Assembly (NCBI GenBank): GCA_032718475.1
Contig: JAUCBJ010006410.1
Location: forward strand, 1 to 64,000
DNA from: Nemertoderma westbladi
Taxonomy: Eukaryota > Xenacoelomorpha > Nemertodermatida > Nemertodermatidae
Reading direction: 5' to 3'
DNA length: 64,000 nt
A model generated the notes under the pieces. The model was given only the letters and a program-made list of their open reading frames with translations. It was not told the DNA's origin and made no database searches. Below are positions 41,101 to 51,839 of the stretch, in pieces. Position 1 is the stretch's first letter; every line of letters starts with the position of its first letter. The position numbers were made by a program, and so were the translations under genes.

Positions 41101-42161
41101 TTACCATAGAGGAAGTTAGCCGATTTAAGATGATATCAATGCGCTCCGCCGCTCCCACCGTATTGGTTTCGTTAACTTCCCATCTCGAGGTCATCCTCGA
41201 CCACCTAGACTGGCTGGTTAACTATCTGAAGTCTCGAGTTGTGGTTAAATCGAATCTAGTTGATACGGAAGACGATGAAGAGGAAACCTTAGAGCTCCGT
41301 GCTAAGGTTGAACTAGAGGTATCGCACTGCCTATCGATGGTAGTAAACGTTATGTGCCAGGTGCTACAGAGTGCCTTACCGGCAGGTACTTCGGTAGACG
41401 GAGTATTTAAATGCGTCACCAAGTTGTGCAACACGCTGACCTTGTTAATCAAATACAACATCCATATGGTCCAAGTAACAGGAGTGAAACTCTATGTGAC
41501 CTCGGTTCATCTGAAGAAGTTGATAAAGCTGACGGGGGCGCAGTTGCAACCGTGTTCCTACGGGTTCATAATCTACGTGCAATCGGTGCAGACCGAGCAG
41601 TTGAAAGTTAGCGAAGCGAAGGAAGCCAAGAAGAAAGGTGTGGCGGTGATCGGGAAGAAATCCGCTAAATCCGCTGGTCTCCAGGAACCGGCGAAGCAGA
41701 GGGTGCTCAAGGAGACCCGACCAATCCCTAATCTAGTGTTCGCCATAGAGCAGTACGAGCGGTTCCTTATCGAGTTCGGCCGGAAGATTAAGTTCGACTT
41801 TATGGCCGGTTTCAAACGCAGTACGTCACGCGATTTCCGAATTAATTTGGCGAATATTAATTTGGACGAAAGTCGCGTGGAATCTGAGCCGGAAGAGGAC
41901 GAGAGTGTGGTTACTGGGATTGAGTTAGAGGATATAGAACCAGCGACTAACGGGGTGGAAGGTCCATCTAACGTAGATGATGTTGTTGGCCCTCCCTCTT
42001 CCAAAGAATCGGCCCCGGCGGCCAGGGTTTCCTTTCGACTTAGCGGTAAACGCCCGACTCCTAGCGGCTCCAACGCGAATCCGGGAACCTCCAACCAATT
42101 GCAGACGCAACCGCCGCCTAAAGTTCGCAAATCTTTAGGAGCTCGGAGGAATATAAAATAA
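38115..42161 (+). CDS. FANCI: Fanconi anemia group I protein (FANCI), single exon
   Basis: 1348 codons from the first ATG (MEAEIIEAY); the frame is open slightly further from a GTG. FANCI pairs with FANCD2 as a DNA clamp that is phosphorylated by ATR and monoubiquitinated during crosslink repair. The length matches human FANCI (1328). Colinear landmarks: 'PRLVYQLLLLASKG', 'LVLKKGTFA' (human LVLRKAMFA; the Lys aligned with ubiquitinated K523 is K493 here) and the SQ cluster 'SSQSSQSFSISQV' (S526, S529, S535, with the same 3 and 6 spacing as human S556/S559/S565). Further on are 'VILLREVAEEIHSNLGDIDEDV', 'MRSAAPTVLVSL', 'ETRPIPNLVFAIEQYERFL' and 'STSRDFRI'. A basic tail follows. Human FANCI has more than 35 exons; here there is not one intron. 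AATAAA lies at 42258. Confidence 0.96.
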   Translation: MEAEIIEAYDNGDNNRLSAILDRADTNELNKSIRRRSVNANDVGPVPLIRAMLSGSSYDKESGTKRRIQVINYCATLLDNGVDTKAADDIVAFLLVEIENVSSRHLTELCDFYIELVGGDCTKFCQSFELLPKILESLLLCDTLEYCGETLKGSECRNKVLENLCAKEWNFKRAVLLTTALRETNLSANELNIVEVKLFKLITILEGAAVPRLVYQLLLLASKGQKSSILRGLFSHFGGSAPLTPPLLGVVLLHMTHAARRDPELVAETLKYLKFSSKKVIQSTFSLAFVLSLCELHRVADKIHEIIRQSLLQSFSDSDKLSGSRLIRELIPGLGDPVVALLELVELTQDGWEVVAPLFRFAINLLETLAPRCSHDVNSSPTPAGRLLSLAKDVVVKLFTYHDSVRSESLSLALRCSFGSATPLVVHHHLDLLSSMIQHHPCAILQRLPRVIEALDYLTQLALPVADRLLRSLRPLLTHSPALRQALFLVLKKGTFAKEPEARRVAVNGYLQLLRYFKLSGSLPSSQSSQSFSISQVPGVGARTSDAANESLCIEVVGCVRRSLSQQPLVRVHIYNHIYDVLLSNSQLSSTLVTILHQHVVKYLNEEATTILVDRGIEDDVVKDPLGRLVHALGSCTLLAKRFNGGNDLFNEFEDEDAAVSKVEVLLGTLTEHFSEFSIEGDEAKLVLENKLGVAELCNVMESLIEFQFISDPYSDERCKRVARLFSSLTAVSEKLSDTTSRRKTQSIARSSLLTLRCVSTILQSLFVVPGHEDALDVLRKNFEFVKYVINVGLQHLQHILAHGFLEGPEGRNKPKLFDHIGDIGRALYKIVDKGEAGRSEKGKKSIVDLSIEGLCVIVEIVTKQHSKDDLYKLVVAIDDNVDDVTEESLHLHVEHCEELFKRCLGSSGGERRGINWIQMVGRYSVPYSPDSPLLQRLQQWLLHLVESEDISDIQLIKFIFCLLFQLQWRCSSSIVLLREVAEEIHSNLGDIDEDVTIEEVSRFKMISMRSAAPTVLVSLTSHLEVILDHLDWLVNYLKSRVVVKSNLVDTEDDEEETLELRAKVELEVSHCLSMVVNVMCQVLQSALPAGTSVDGVFKCVTKLCNTLTLLIKYNIHMVQVTGVKLYVTSVHLKKLIKLTGAQLQPCSYGFIIYVQSVQTEQLKVSEAKEAKKKGVAVIGKKSAKSAGLQEPAKQRVLKETRPIPNLVFAIEQYERFLIEFGRKIKFDFMAGFKRSTSRDFRINLANINLDESRVESEPEEDESVVTGIELEDIEPATNGVEGPSNVDDVVGPPSSKESAPAARVSFRLSGKRPTPSGSNANPGTSNQLQTQPPPKVRKSLGARRNIK

Positions 42162-42257
42162 GCTTTGTGTTACTCTTACTATCACATACGTATTAGAGTT
42201 ATTCCGCTTAAACTAGATTATAAATAGTTAAATCAACTTTTATCTAAAACCTTAACG

Positions 42258-42263
42258 AATAAA
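42258..42263 (+). terminator. Probable poly(A) signal of FANCI
   Basis: AATAAA about 97 bp after the FANCI stop codon. Confidence 0.65.
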
Positions 42264-43465
42264 CTTATTTAATAATAATAAGATTCATCTTGTTTCTTTT
42301 CGTAACTAATTATACTAAAAGTCATACTGAGATATTATACAATGATGTAGCTATTACTTATATTGTTGTATTATTACCATGTAGTATTAGAGATGGTATA
42401 GATTGAGACTGTTTCTTTACATCCGTATTTTTAACAGTGTAATATTTCGAATCAAAACTCAAACTATAACTATGCAATAATTTATTAACAGTGCTTTGTT
42501 TTCTAAACTATTCAATACATTAGCAGTGTTTTACCTTCAATTTTATATCCTATTAACACTAATTTATTCTTAAATTGGTACTCCTATGTCCCGATTATAC
42601 GCCAACAGAACAATAAACTATTTAGTATCTGTACAAAAAACCTGGTATTCTTCACAGTTCACATGAAATAATGGCGTAAATAATGGTAGCCTATTTTATA
42701 AATTTTTATTTGTAAATAATATTATTTTGAAATAATTATTAAAAGTATCAATTGAAGACTAAATTATGAATTGGGTTCAATCTTATAACTTTTTTACAAT
42801 GCTCGATTTATTTTATTTACCGGGCCCCATCGGGGAAATAAAGAGTAGAGAACATAGTGATAAACTTTGTTCCCTTGTAATAAATAATTATTAGAGTAAC
42901 GATAATATTTTATATTTATTGCAATATTGTTTGTCGGGCCCCAGTGTAATAGTGTCATTTATAAGTATCTGGTAAATCACTAACGAACGGTTTCATTATA
43001 TATTTTATAGTTTTACATTGATTATGTTTCAGTGAGACGGGGGGGGGGGGGGTTGATTTAAATCCTTTCTCAGCAAATTTATATTATTTGCGTCTATTTT
43101 CCCATTGTGATTTATGTTGAAAGCGTCAGCCCATCCCCTATTTTTGGAATAGGTATCTTCAGAAAATTTCAGAAAAAAACAGGAAAAAAAACAGGCAGTG
43201 AACCTGAACATACTGTGTAACATTATTCATTTCCTAGGCGGCTTATTTAGACCCACGATAGATGGGACACTATTAAACTAAAATAAATATTTTAAACATA
43301 ATCTTACAGGTTAGTCACTCAATTTTAGTTTCCCCTGACGTTTTAAAAAAATTCCCTGACCGCATAGGTACGCTACATTTGTATAGCTACTTTCTTATTC
43401 AGGCCTGTTTTATTATGCCTACATTCCAGAAAAGTTAAATGAGTCATTTTAATATCAATATATCG
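42264..43465. other. Non-coding, with a 14-G run
   Basis: AT-rich, no gene. G14 at 43039-43052. Confidence 0.5.
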
Positions 43466-43515
43466 GTCCCCAGGATTAGAACTATCGGCCTTCCGACAGT
43501 TTTAATCCTGGGGAC
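43466..43515. repeat. Hairpin, 18-bp stem
   Basis: gtccccaggattagaact (43466-43483) is inverted, with one or two mismatches, at 43498-43515. It sits directly before the 33-bp minisatellite and may mark its edge. Confidence 0.75.
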
Positions 43516-43519
43516 TTAG

Positions 43520-44118
43520 AACCGCCAGACTACCTCACCGCTTTCAACCAAAGACCTTGAAACTACCTCGCCGCTTTCAACCATGTACCTTGAGACTACC
43601 TCGCCGCTTTCAACCAAGACTACCTCACCGCTTTCAACCAAAGACCTTGAAACTACCTCGCCGCTTTCAACCATGTACCTTGAAACTACCTCGCCGCTGT
43701 CAACCATGTACCTTGAGGAAACTACCTCGCCGCTTTCAACCATGTACCTTGAGAATACCTCGCCGCTTTCAACCATGTACCTTGAGAATACCTCGCCGCT
43801 TTCAACCATGTACCTTGAGACTACCTCGCCGCTTTCAACCAAAGACCTTGAAACTACCTCGCCGCTTTCAACCATGTACCTTGAGAATACCTCGCCGCTT
43901 TCAACCATGTACCTTGAGACTACCTCGCCGCTTTCAACCATGTACTTTGAGACTACCTCGCCGCTTTCAACCATGTACCTTGAGACTACCTCACCGCTTT
44001 CAACCATGTACCTTGAGACTACCTCGCCGCTTTCAACCATGTACCTTGAGACTACCTCGCCGCTTTCAACCCTTGCGTACCTTGAGACTACCTCGCCGCT
44101 TTCAACCCTTGCAGGACC
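43520..44118. repeat. 33-bp minisatellite, open in several frames
   Basis: About 18 units containing ctacctcgccgctttcaacc with variable linkers (catgtaccttgaga, aaagaccttgaaa). The period is usually 33 bases, a multiple of three. Frames of 174-196 codons therefore stay open on both strands, encoding for example 'TSPLSTMYLET' on + or 'MVESGEVVSRY' on -. There is no start context, flanking coding sequence or known domain. I treat the frames as by-products of the repeat. Confidence 0.93.
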
Positions 44119-45732
44119 TTGAGACTATTCGTGTTGGAAGGAAATGAAATGGCGAGGAGAGAAGATTTTACACAGATGTCCTGCATATATACCAAATTCC
44201 CTGACTTTGACATTTTTTACATGAATCAACGAAATTTCAAGAAAATGTTAAATTCCCTGAATATTCCAGTAAGTATCAATGGCATGTGACCTGTACTTCA
44301 TAAGATTAGAGTGCGAGGCGTTTTAACATTGTTTTACGGCGAATAATGTGTAGGGCAACTATTAAAGGAAGGAATAGAAGGATTGCGATATAGGTTAAAA
44401 TAACAACTAAACAATAATATTCTTCAATCATAACCTGGCCAGATTCCCAAAGTGCCATAAAGCAGGACACCAAGTTGAGCCCTGTGCGATTTGATGAAAA
44501 TTGAAAAATACAAAAAAATTATACACCATTTAATAAGTAAATTAATTAATAAGTAATCTGTTGAAGGCCACCAAATACATTACGAAAGCGCAATCAAGGC
44601 ATGGTGGGGGACGTGAGTAATATGTTTCAATGTTTGTCCTAGGAAATTTCCGGAAATGTATACTTACGAAAAACTGTACCTACATACTTCAGCCGGCGGA
44701 GTGAAAACAAACCTATCAAAGAGCGGATAGTAATTACAGAAAATAGAAAAAGAACTGAAATATGTATAATTAATGTGATAAGTTTATGTTAGGTTATAAT
44801 TTATACTATAATATATATATCCGCTGAGGGCCAGAAATGGTAATAGATTGTAATTAATATTAAATAAAAAATAAGTAATATTTATATTCCTACAGTACAA
44901 CCAATATATTTAAACACCAACAAAAAGTGAATCAATTAAACGGTTGTATTATATTTGTGGGGCGAGACACGTATGGCGAGCCATCAGCGAACTGATATAA
45001 TTATACTATGGCCGTTTCTCAAAAGTCTGTATGTGTGTGTGTGGGGGTGTGTGTGTGTGTGTAGGTGTGTGTGTGTGTGTCGGAAGCCATAAATGTCGGA
45101 AGCCATAATCGAAGTTAATATCTTCAGGTAAATTGCATGGTTGAGTCATTTTGAACGGTCTCTCCATGAAAATTAATTGTTTAGCACCATACGATTAAAG
45201 TTATTTTGCACAGAAATTAGATATCTGGAATCCACGTACCCCATTCCATTATAGTTTTTTATTTTCTCAAGTGATTTGCGTTAATAAATGTATTTTTAAT
45301 TGATTTAAACATAATTAACATTGTAAATTCATACCCTGATTCCATTCTCCCCCATAGAGCCTAAGGCATGGCAATGGCAGCCGTGCCCAATAATATTTCT
45401 TTAAGTTCTACATTACTAACATGGCAAGCTAAAGTCATTGACCAAGCCAGTGCCTAGGCTAGTACACAAGGACATAGTAGTCCAGTAGAAGGAATAGTGC
45501 TCCTTCAATACATCTCAACAGACATCAATTCATTCGCCTGTGCCTACCAACGCGTGCTCCATAACATAACATATATTCTTGATTTCCAATCACCTCTCAC
45601 CACAATTATTATTAGTAATTAAAAGTTTCAATTCGGTTTGTCGTTCCGTTATCTGGTTATTCAGTTATTGCATTATTAATAAATAAATGTTTTAAAATAT
45701 ATCTTACGAAATATGGTTAATAATTAAAACTT
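44119..45732. other. Non-coding, with a TG microsatellite
   Basis: A (TG)n stretch with G interruptions lies at about 45027-45081. No gene seen. Confidence 0.6.
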
Positions 45733-46275
45733 GTCGCTAACATTCTCACTATGGGGGTTTTAAGGAGTGCTGATTACATTTCTGATGTCAGTTTTCACGT
45801 TTACATAAATCTAGTCTGTCTGTCTGTCGGTCATTCTGTCAGTCAGTCTGTCAAAACATAAAAGAGAATTCAAATTAACTAACATTCTCGCTATGGGGGT
45901 TTTAAGGGGTGCTGATTTCATTTCTGATGTCAGTTTTCAGGTTTACATAAATCTAGTCTGTCTGTTTGTCGGTCTTTCTGTCAGTCAGTCAGTCTGTCAA
46001 AACTTAAAAAAGAATACAAACTAACTAACATTCTCGTTATGGGGGTATTAATGGGTGCTAATTTTATTTCAGATGTCAGTTTTCACGTTTAAAAAAATAT
46101 AGTCTGTCTGGCTGTCGGTCTTTCTGTCAGTCAGTCTGTGAAAACTTAAGAAAGTATACTAACTAACCAACATTCTCGCAATGGGGGTTTAAGGGTTGCT
46201 GATTTCATTTCTGATGTCAGTTTACACGTTTACATAAATCTAGTCTGTCTGTCGGTCTCTCTGTCAGTCTGAACT
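45733..46275. repeat. Four tandem copies of a 140-bp unit
   Basis: Each unit has aacattctcgctatgggggt, 'tttctgatgtcagtttt', 'gtttacataaatctag' and a short internal GTCTGTCTGTCGGTC-type microsatellite. The copies differ by substitutions and by microsatellite length. Confidence 0.92.
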
Positions 46276-46448
46276 ACTGTACTGTGGTTGGCATTACGCC
46301 ATATACCTAACACTAATAAATACAGTCTACAATACAGCCTATCTACAGTACAGAATGGATTTTTTGCCACGAAGAGCAATAAATGTCATTAATACTATCC
46401 ACCAGTATACCTACTCCAAGAGCCTTCCAATAAAACATGTATTCCAGC

Positions 46449-46503
46449 ATGACGTCCACTGCACGTCTTCGTGTTGACCATGGTGACGTGCAGTGGACGT
46501 CAT
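46449..46503. repeat. Perfect 19-bp inverted repeat
   Basis: atgacgtccactgcacgtc is exactly inverted after a 17-base loop. Confidence 0.9.
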
Positions 46504-46554
46504 AGGCTCTAAGGGGTTAAGCAACACGGTCCCTACTTCGCCCTGTCGACACCC

Positions 46555-46890
46555 CAGCCATTTTCACCAATCCTTTTTTAGAGTTTTTTAATTTTTTTGG
46601 TATTGGTGAAAGTTCTACAGCATTAGTAGATATGTGTTTTATGATAGCTAGTGTTTTTTTGCTAGCTAGTATTTTTTGAAATTATAAAAAATGTGAAAGT
46701 CCATGATATTTCAGGTTAAACTGTTGAAGAATATATTAATGACCAAAATAATTTCCAAAAATTACTAGCTAGTAAAAAATACTAGCTATATACAATTGAA
46801 AATCTACTAAGGTTCTAGAATATTCACTAATATAAAAAAAAAGCACTCAAAATCACAAAAAATAAAGGTTAAAAAACTCATTCGGGACCC
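46555..46890. mobile_element. Foldback with GCTAGCTAGTA-rich arms
   Basis: Arms around 46560-46690 and 46755-46885 are inverted copies with mismatches. Shared blocks are 'gctagctagtattttt', 'gatagctagt' and 'agtagat'. Loop about 60 bp. Confidence 0.65.
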
Positions 46891-48337
46891 CTTTTGCTTA
46901 AGGAGTCAAAATTGTAGAACAAATTCCCGAAGTCTGCGACGTTTGCGAAATTCGCGAAGAATCCGTCAGTTTCTGTGCCCTAATGGTTTCGTGACGAAAC
47001 AATCAAATCTTACACACTTAACACACACGAACTAATTTAATGTGTGTATTAGTATGCATGAATCATTAAATATAAATTAAATTAATGAACGCTATTTCAA
47101 CATGAAATCTACGGAATCAATACACAACACACGCACACTACTGAATTTAAAAATTTATATAGATTGCAACTTATATTTGGCTACCTTTTAGGCCTAATGG
47201 GTGACTAATTTAATTATTCACCCCTATATATTTGTAGCCTTTTTAATTTGTGCCTCTAATTGAATCAAACATTAAACTAAAATATATGTCACAATATTGG
47301 TCTGTCGGTAGCTGGTCAATGAATCTCTCATAAATTTGTTAATTAGTCGCTGCTCAGTCATTGAACCTTTGAACACGTGCTGCTCGAAGACCCCACAACG
47401 TGTTTTATTGCCAGCAACTCAGGCTAGTCCCGATTCCACACCTACATCTGTCAAAGTTGAACCAATCCGAGTTAGTTTACCATACATAGGATCGTTGTTT
47501 CAACAAAGTCTTGTAAACAAGCCAATATTATACTTAGTTAGTAAAACTGCTCAGAGTATCTCAAGTAGGGCTTCTTAGACTCTGTTCTTAGACTAATTCC
47601 CTTGTTTATACTCATGGTTAATTACCCACACTTCGGCTAGCACACTCCTCATCATACTCTTTTAATTACCATCTCCCCAGTTGTGACGTTTGATATATTG
47701 CTCACAACAAATATCAAATGAGAAACCTGAGAATCATCTATCAGAAACGTTTTCTGAATTATTCTCAATTATTTTCTAAATAATTATTTTTGAAAATTGA
47801 GCAAATATTGTGAAATTTCAACAATACACCAATTAATCATTTGAATTTTATTTTTTTCTCCCATGTATTTAGTTTCCTACGTAAGAAATACCGATACACG
47901 TCCTTCAGAGGTACACCCTGGTGGGGTCGAAAAATCGGCTACTGATTGACAGGAACAAAAGATAGAGTTGAAGGAAGGACCAACTAAAGAAATGTGAAAC
48001 ACTAAAGATTAAAACAACAATGAGCGCGCACTCACTCTGAAAGCTCATAGTAAACTGGGTGACATCTGGCATGGTAGCTTAGGAAACGGCAATAAGGTCT
48101 TGCAGCTGCAGGATCTAATTTCGTAATTACTCTATTCTATTAGCTATTAATTGGCAAATGATAGTTTGTTGGTTAGTTACTGATCGCAAATACTTTGAGT
48201 GAATGACTTATTTGCATTAGATCATTATAAGCACTTTTATATGCTTGATGTAACTCAGTACACTTTGCTTTTAACTTGGGATCTAAGTTCATTTCGCGAC
48301 TAGCATGATGATTACCACAGGCTTTTAAATAGCATAA
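46891..48337. other. Non-coding, no gene seen
   Basis: An 80-codon + strand frame at 47336-47578 shows no recognisable motif and is not called. Confidence 0.5.
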
Positions 48338-49860
48338 AGTGAGATCTAAGTTCACCTAGTTAGGATCTAAGTTCACGTAGTTAGGATCTAAGTTCACCTA
48401 GTTAGGATCTAAGTTCACATCGTTAGGATCTAAGTTCACCCAGATAGGATCTAAGTTCACCTAGTTAGGATCTAAGTTCACCTAGTTAGGATCTAAGTTC
48501 ACCTAGTTAGGATCTGAGATCACCTAGTTAGGATAAGTGCAACTAGTTAGGATCTAAGTTCACCTAGTTAGGATCTAAGTTCACCTAGTTAGGATCTAAG
48601 TTCACCTAGTTAGGATCTAAGTTCACCTAGTTAGGATCTAAATTCACCTAGTTAGGATCTAAGTTCACCCAGATAGGATCTAAGCTCACCAAGTTAGGAT
48701 CTAAGTTCACCCAGATAGGATCTAAGTTCACCTAGTTAGGATCTAAGTTCACCTAGTTAGGATCTAAGTTCACCTCGTTAGGATCTAAGTTCACCTCGTT
48801 AGGATCTAAGTTCACCTAGTTAGGATCTAAGTTCATCTAGTTAGGATCTAAGTTCACCCAGTTAGGATCTAAGTTCACCTAGTTAGGATCTAAGTTCACC
48901 TAGTTAGGATCTAAGTTCACCTAGTTAGGATCTAAGTTCACCTAGTTAGGATCTAAGTTCACCCAGATAGGATCTAAATTCACCAAGTTAGGATCTAAGA
49001 TCACCTAGTTAGGATCTAAGTTCATCTAGTTACGATCTAAGTTCACCCAGATAGGATCTAAGTTCACCAAGTTAGGATCTAAATTCACCTAGTTAGAATC
49101 TAAGTTAACCTAGTTAGGATCTAAGTTCACCTAGTTAGGATCTAAGTTCACCTAGTTAGGATCTAAGATCACCTAGTTAGGATCTAAGTTCACCTAGTTA
49201 GGATCTAAGTTCACCTAGTTAGGATCTAAGTTCACCTAGTTAGGATCTAAGTTCACCTAGTTAGGATCTAAGTTCACCTAGTTAGGATCTAAGTTCACCC
49301 AGATAGGATCTAAGTTCACCAAGTTAGGATCTAAGTTCACCTAGTTAGGATCTAAGATCACCTAGTTAGGATCTAAGTTCACCTCGTTAGGATCTAAGTT
49401 CACCAAGTTAGGATCTAAGTTCACCCAGGTAGGATCTAAGTTCACCTACTTAGGATCTAAGTTCACCCAGATAGGATCTAAATTCACCAAGTTAGGATCT
49501 AAGTTCACCTAGTTAGGATCTAAGTTCATCTAGTTAGGATCTAAGTTCACCCAGATAGGATCTAAATTCACCAAGTTAGGATCTAAGTTCACCTAGTTAG
49601 GATCTAAGTTCATCTAGTTAGGATCTAAGTTCACCTTAGTTAGGATCTAAGTTCACCTAGTTTAGGATCTAAGTTCACCTAGTTAGGATCTAAGTTCACC
49701 TTGTTAGGATCTAAGTTCACTTAGTAAGGATCTAAGTTCACCCAGATAGGATCTAAATTCACCAAGTTAGGATCTAAGTTCACCTAGTTAGGATCTAAGT
49801 TCATCTAGTTAGGATCTAAGTTCACCCAGATAGGATCTAAGTTCACCAGCTAGGATCTAT
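48338..49860. repeat. 21-bp satellite array, about 70 copies
   Basis: The unit contains ttaggatctaagttcacct. Common variants are 'cccagata', 'ccaagtta', 'cctcgtta' and 'catctagtta', arranged in short higher-order runs (for example the pair 'cccagataggatctaa' then 'ccaagttagg' recurs many times). No reading frame. Confidence 0.96.
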
Positions 49861-50005
49861 GTTCGCATGTAGGACCTAAGTTCGCAAAGATCTAAGTCAA
49901 AGTCAGGCCCTGCAGGATCTAAGTTCACCAGATAGGATCTATGTTCGCATGTAGGACCTAAGTTCGCAAAGATCTAAGTCAAAGTCAGCCCCTGCAGGAT
50001 CTAAG
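49845..50005. repeat. Two copies of a 75-bp derived unit
   Basis: At the right end of the 21-bp array two longer units appear ('tatgttcgcatgtaggac', 'gcaaagatctaagtcaaa', 'ccctgcaggatctaag'), a derived higher-order repeat. Confidence 0.85.
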
Positions 50006-50630
50006 TTCGTTTTTCCAACAGGCAGCAGGTAGGTCTGTACTGCATACTGCAGTGGTACTGCACCCTGCACTGCAGTGCTATAGGCCTACACAATCAGACA
50101 ATACAGCAAGCAATACACAACCTGTCACTCAGTAATACTGTAATATACCACTCTGCCACTGCCAGTGAGTACTGCTGTAGGTGCACTGCACTGCAGTTAC
50201 TTAATTCAGTAATTAGATCTGTCTGTCTGTAGATGAACTTGAACTTGTTTATTAGCGCGCGGTTTCCAAAGTAAAATAAATACATTTCACTTCACTACAA
50301 TTAGTTATAGCACCAGGCAGCCAGGCAGCCAGGGCTCGTACAACTAAAGTACAGTACAGCAGTAGGCCTACTGCCTGACTGAAGTTGCAGTATGAGAGTA
50401 TGACGATCACATTGCAATTGCTACTGTCTGACTGTTAACATAGTTGATATAGGGCAGTAGGGCCTATCAGCCTATCAGCCTATGCAATTTAGTTTGTGTT
50501 AAATATTGAATATTTACAACAATCTGACAATGTAAGATTCGCAATTGAAATAAAATCAATAAAGACAAAAGAACGTAATTGACTGATTGATACAGAAACC
50601 CCTGACATGACATAGGCCTCCTGAAATAGG
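50006..50630. other. Non-coding, no gene seen
   Basis: Short palindromic words and CAGT-rich tracts, no gene. Confidence 0.5.
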
Positions 50631-51839
50631 CCTAGCAGTTAGGGTAGCCTAGCTGCCTAGGTTTCATAAATAGCAAGTTTTTTTTTCTTCTTATAGGCCT
50701 ATCTGCCTATAGGACAGTAGGAAATCGTGCTTCCTATATAGGAAATTTTTGCCATTTTTCTGAACATTTTCTTCGTTATCTTTTGAAATAAATTTTAGCG
50801 GCATACCGCAGTACCGGTAGGCCTATTTGAATTCCTGCTTATCATGCTTATTGCTGTATTCAGGTATTGGAGGTTAATCTTTACTATGTGAATACTAGAA
50901 AAAAAACTATCTGTGCATTCGCTTTCTATATGCTATAGCCAGATACTGGTAGCCATTTTATAAACGTAACTTTTTTCAGAGAATTTCTTATATATATAGG
51001 CAGTAGGGAACATACCCTTAAATAAGCTCCAAAAGCGGGTTCTTATTTAAGGAAAATGGCTCTTATTTAGGGGTTTTTGGGCCTTTTTTGGATATTTTTT
51101 CGACATAATATGCAAGAACTTGTTTCAGTAAAAAATACCGCATAATTTTATTTCACAATATAAAAGTTGGTTCTTTCTTGAACATAATGCAAAAAACCAG
51201 AAAACATTTCACCGTCCGGTTTTTTTTCTACAAGCGTTTTAAAATTGCATCAAAAATACGACCAGTTCCTAAATAAGAGGGATTTTTTAAATTTACCTTA
51301 TTTAAGACATCGAAATTGTACACAAATACTAAAAGTCCTTAAATAGGAACTTTTTGACATGGGTTTCTGATTTAGGTATACAATTTCATTCCAAAATCTG
51401 CATACTCCTTAAATAAATTAAATATTTCTCATTTCTCACAGAGAGTAGAAGCAGTTCCGCGACAATAATATTGCTATAATATTGCTCCTCAAAAGAGGGC
51501 CCTTACTGCATCAGGGACGCGTTTTTCGACAGAGCCCCGTCAGCTGAAACAGCCAGTGCCGCTAGTCGATGGGGTTGACTTGTTGACGAGAGGCTATTAT
51601 GAGGCGCAATGGGATACGCATTGCGTATCTCCTTCTGTCAACCAATACTGGCCTCACTTCTCATATATTAAATAAAATAAATTAAATTAAATATCCTTAT
51701 ATAATGTCTCTTATAACTTCGTCTCCCAGCCCCGTCCTCCTTCTGCCCTTATCTGCTTATGACAGTTATGACCTACCTGCCTAACCTTGACAGGAGACAG
51801 GACATTGCAAGATGCAGAGATAAGGGAGTTTCTGAGCTT

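Noticed and set aside
38115-42161. Loss of the FANCI ubiquitination Lys (Arg at 'EARRVAV')
   Set aside because: Counting back from the SQ cluster places human K523 in LRKAMF, which aligns with a conserved Lys (K493), not with the downstream RR.
43516-44147. Ser/Thr- and Arg/Pro-rich proteins on both strands
   Set aside because: By-product of a 33-bp repeat; noted as a repeat, with a finding only for its oddity.
47336-47578. 80-codon + strand gene
   Set aside because: No motif, no neighbouring exons, and length within chance for this composition.
48338-50005. CRISPR-like array
   Set aside because: The 21-bp units are contiguous with no unique spacers; it is a eukaryotic satellite.
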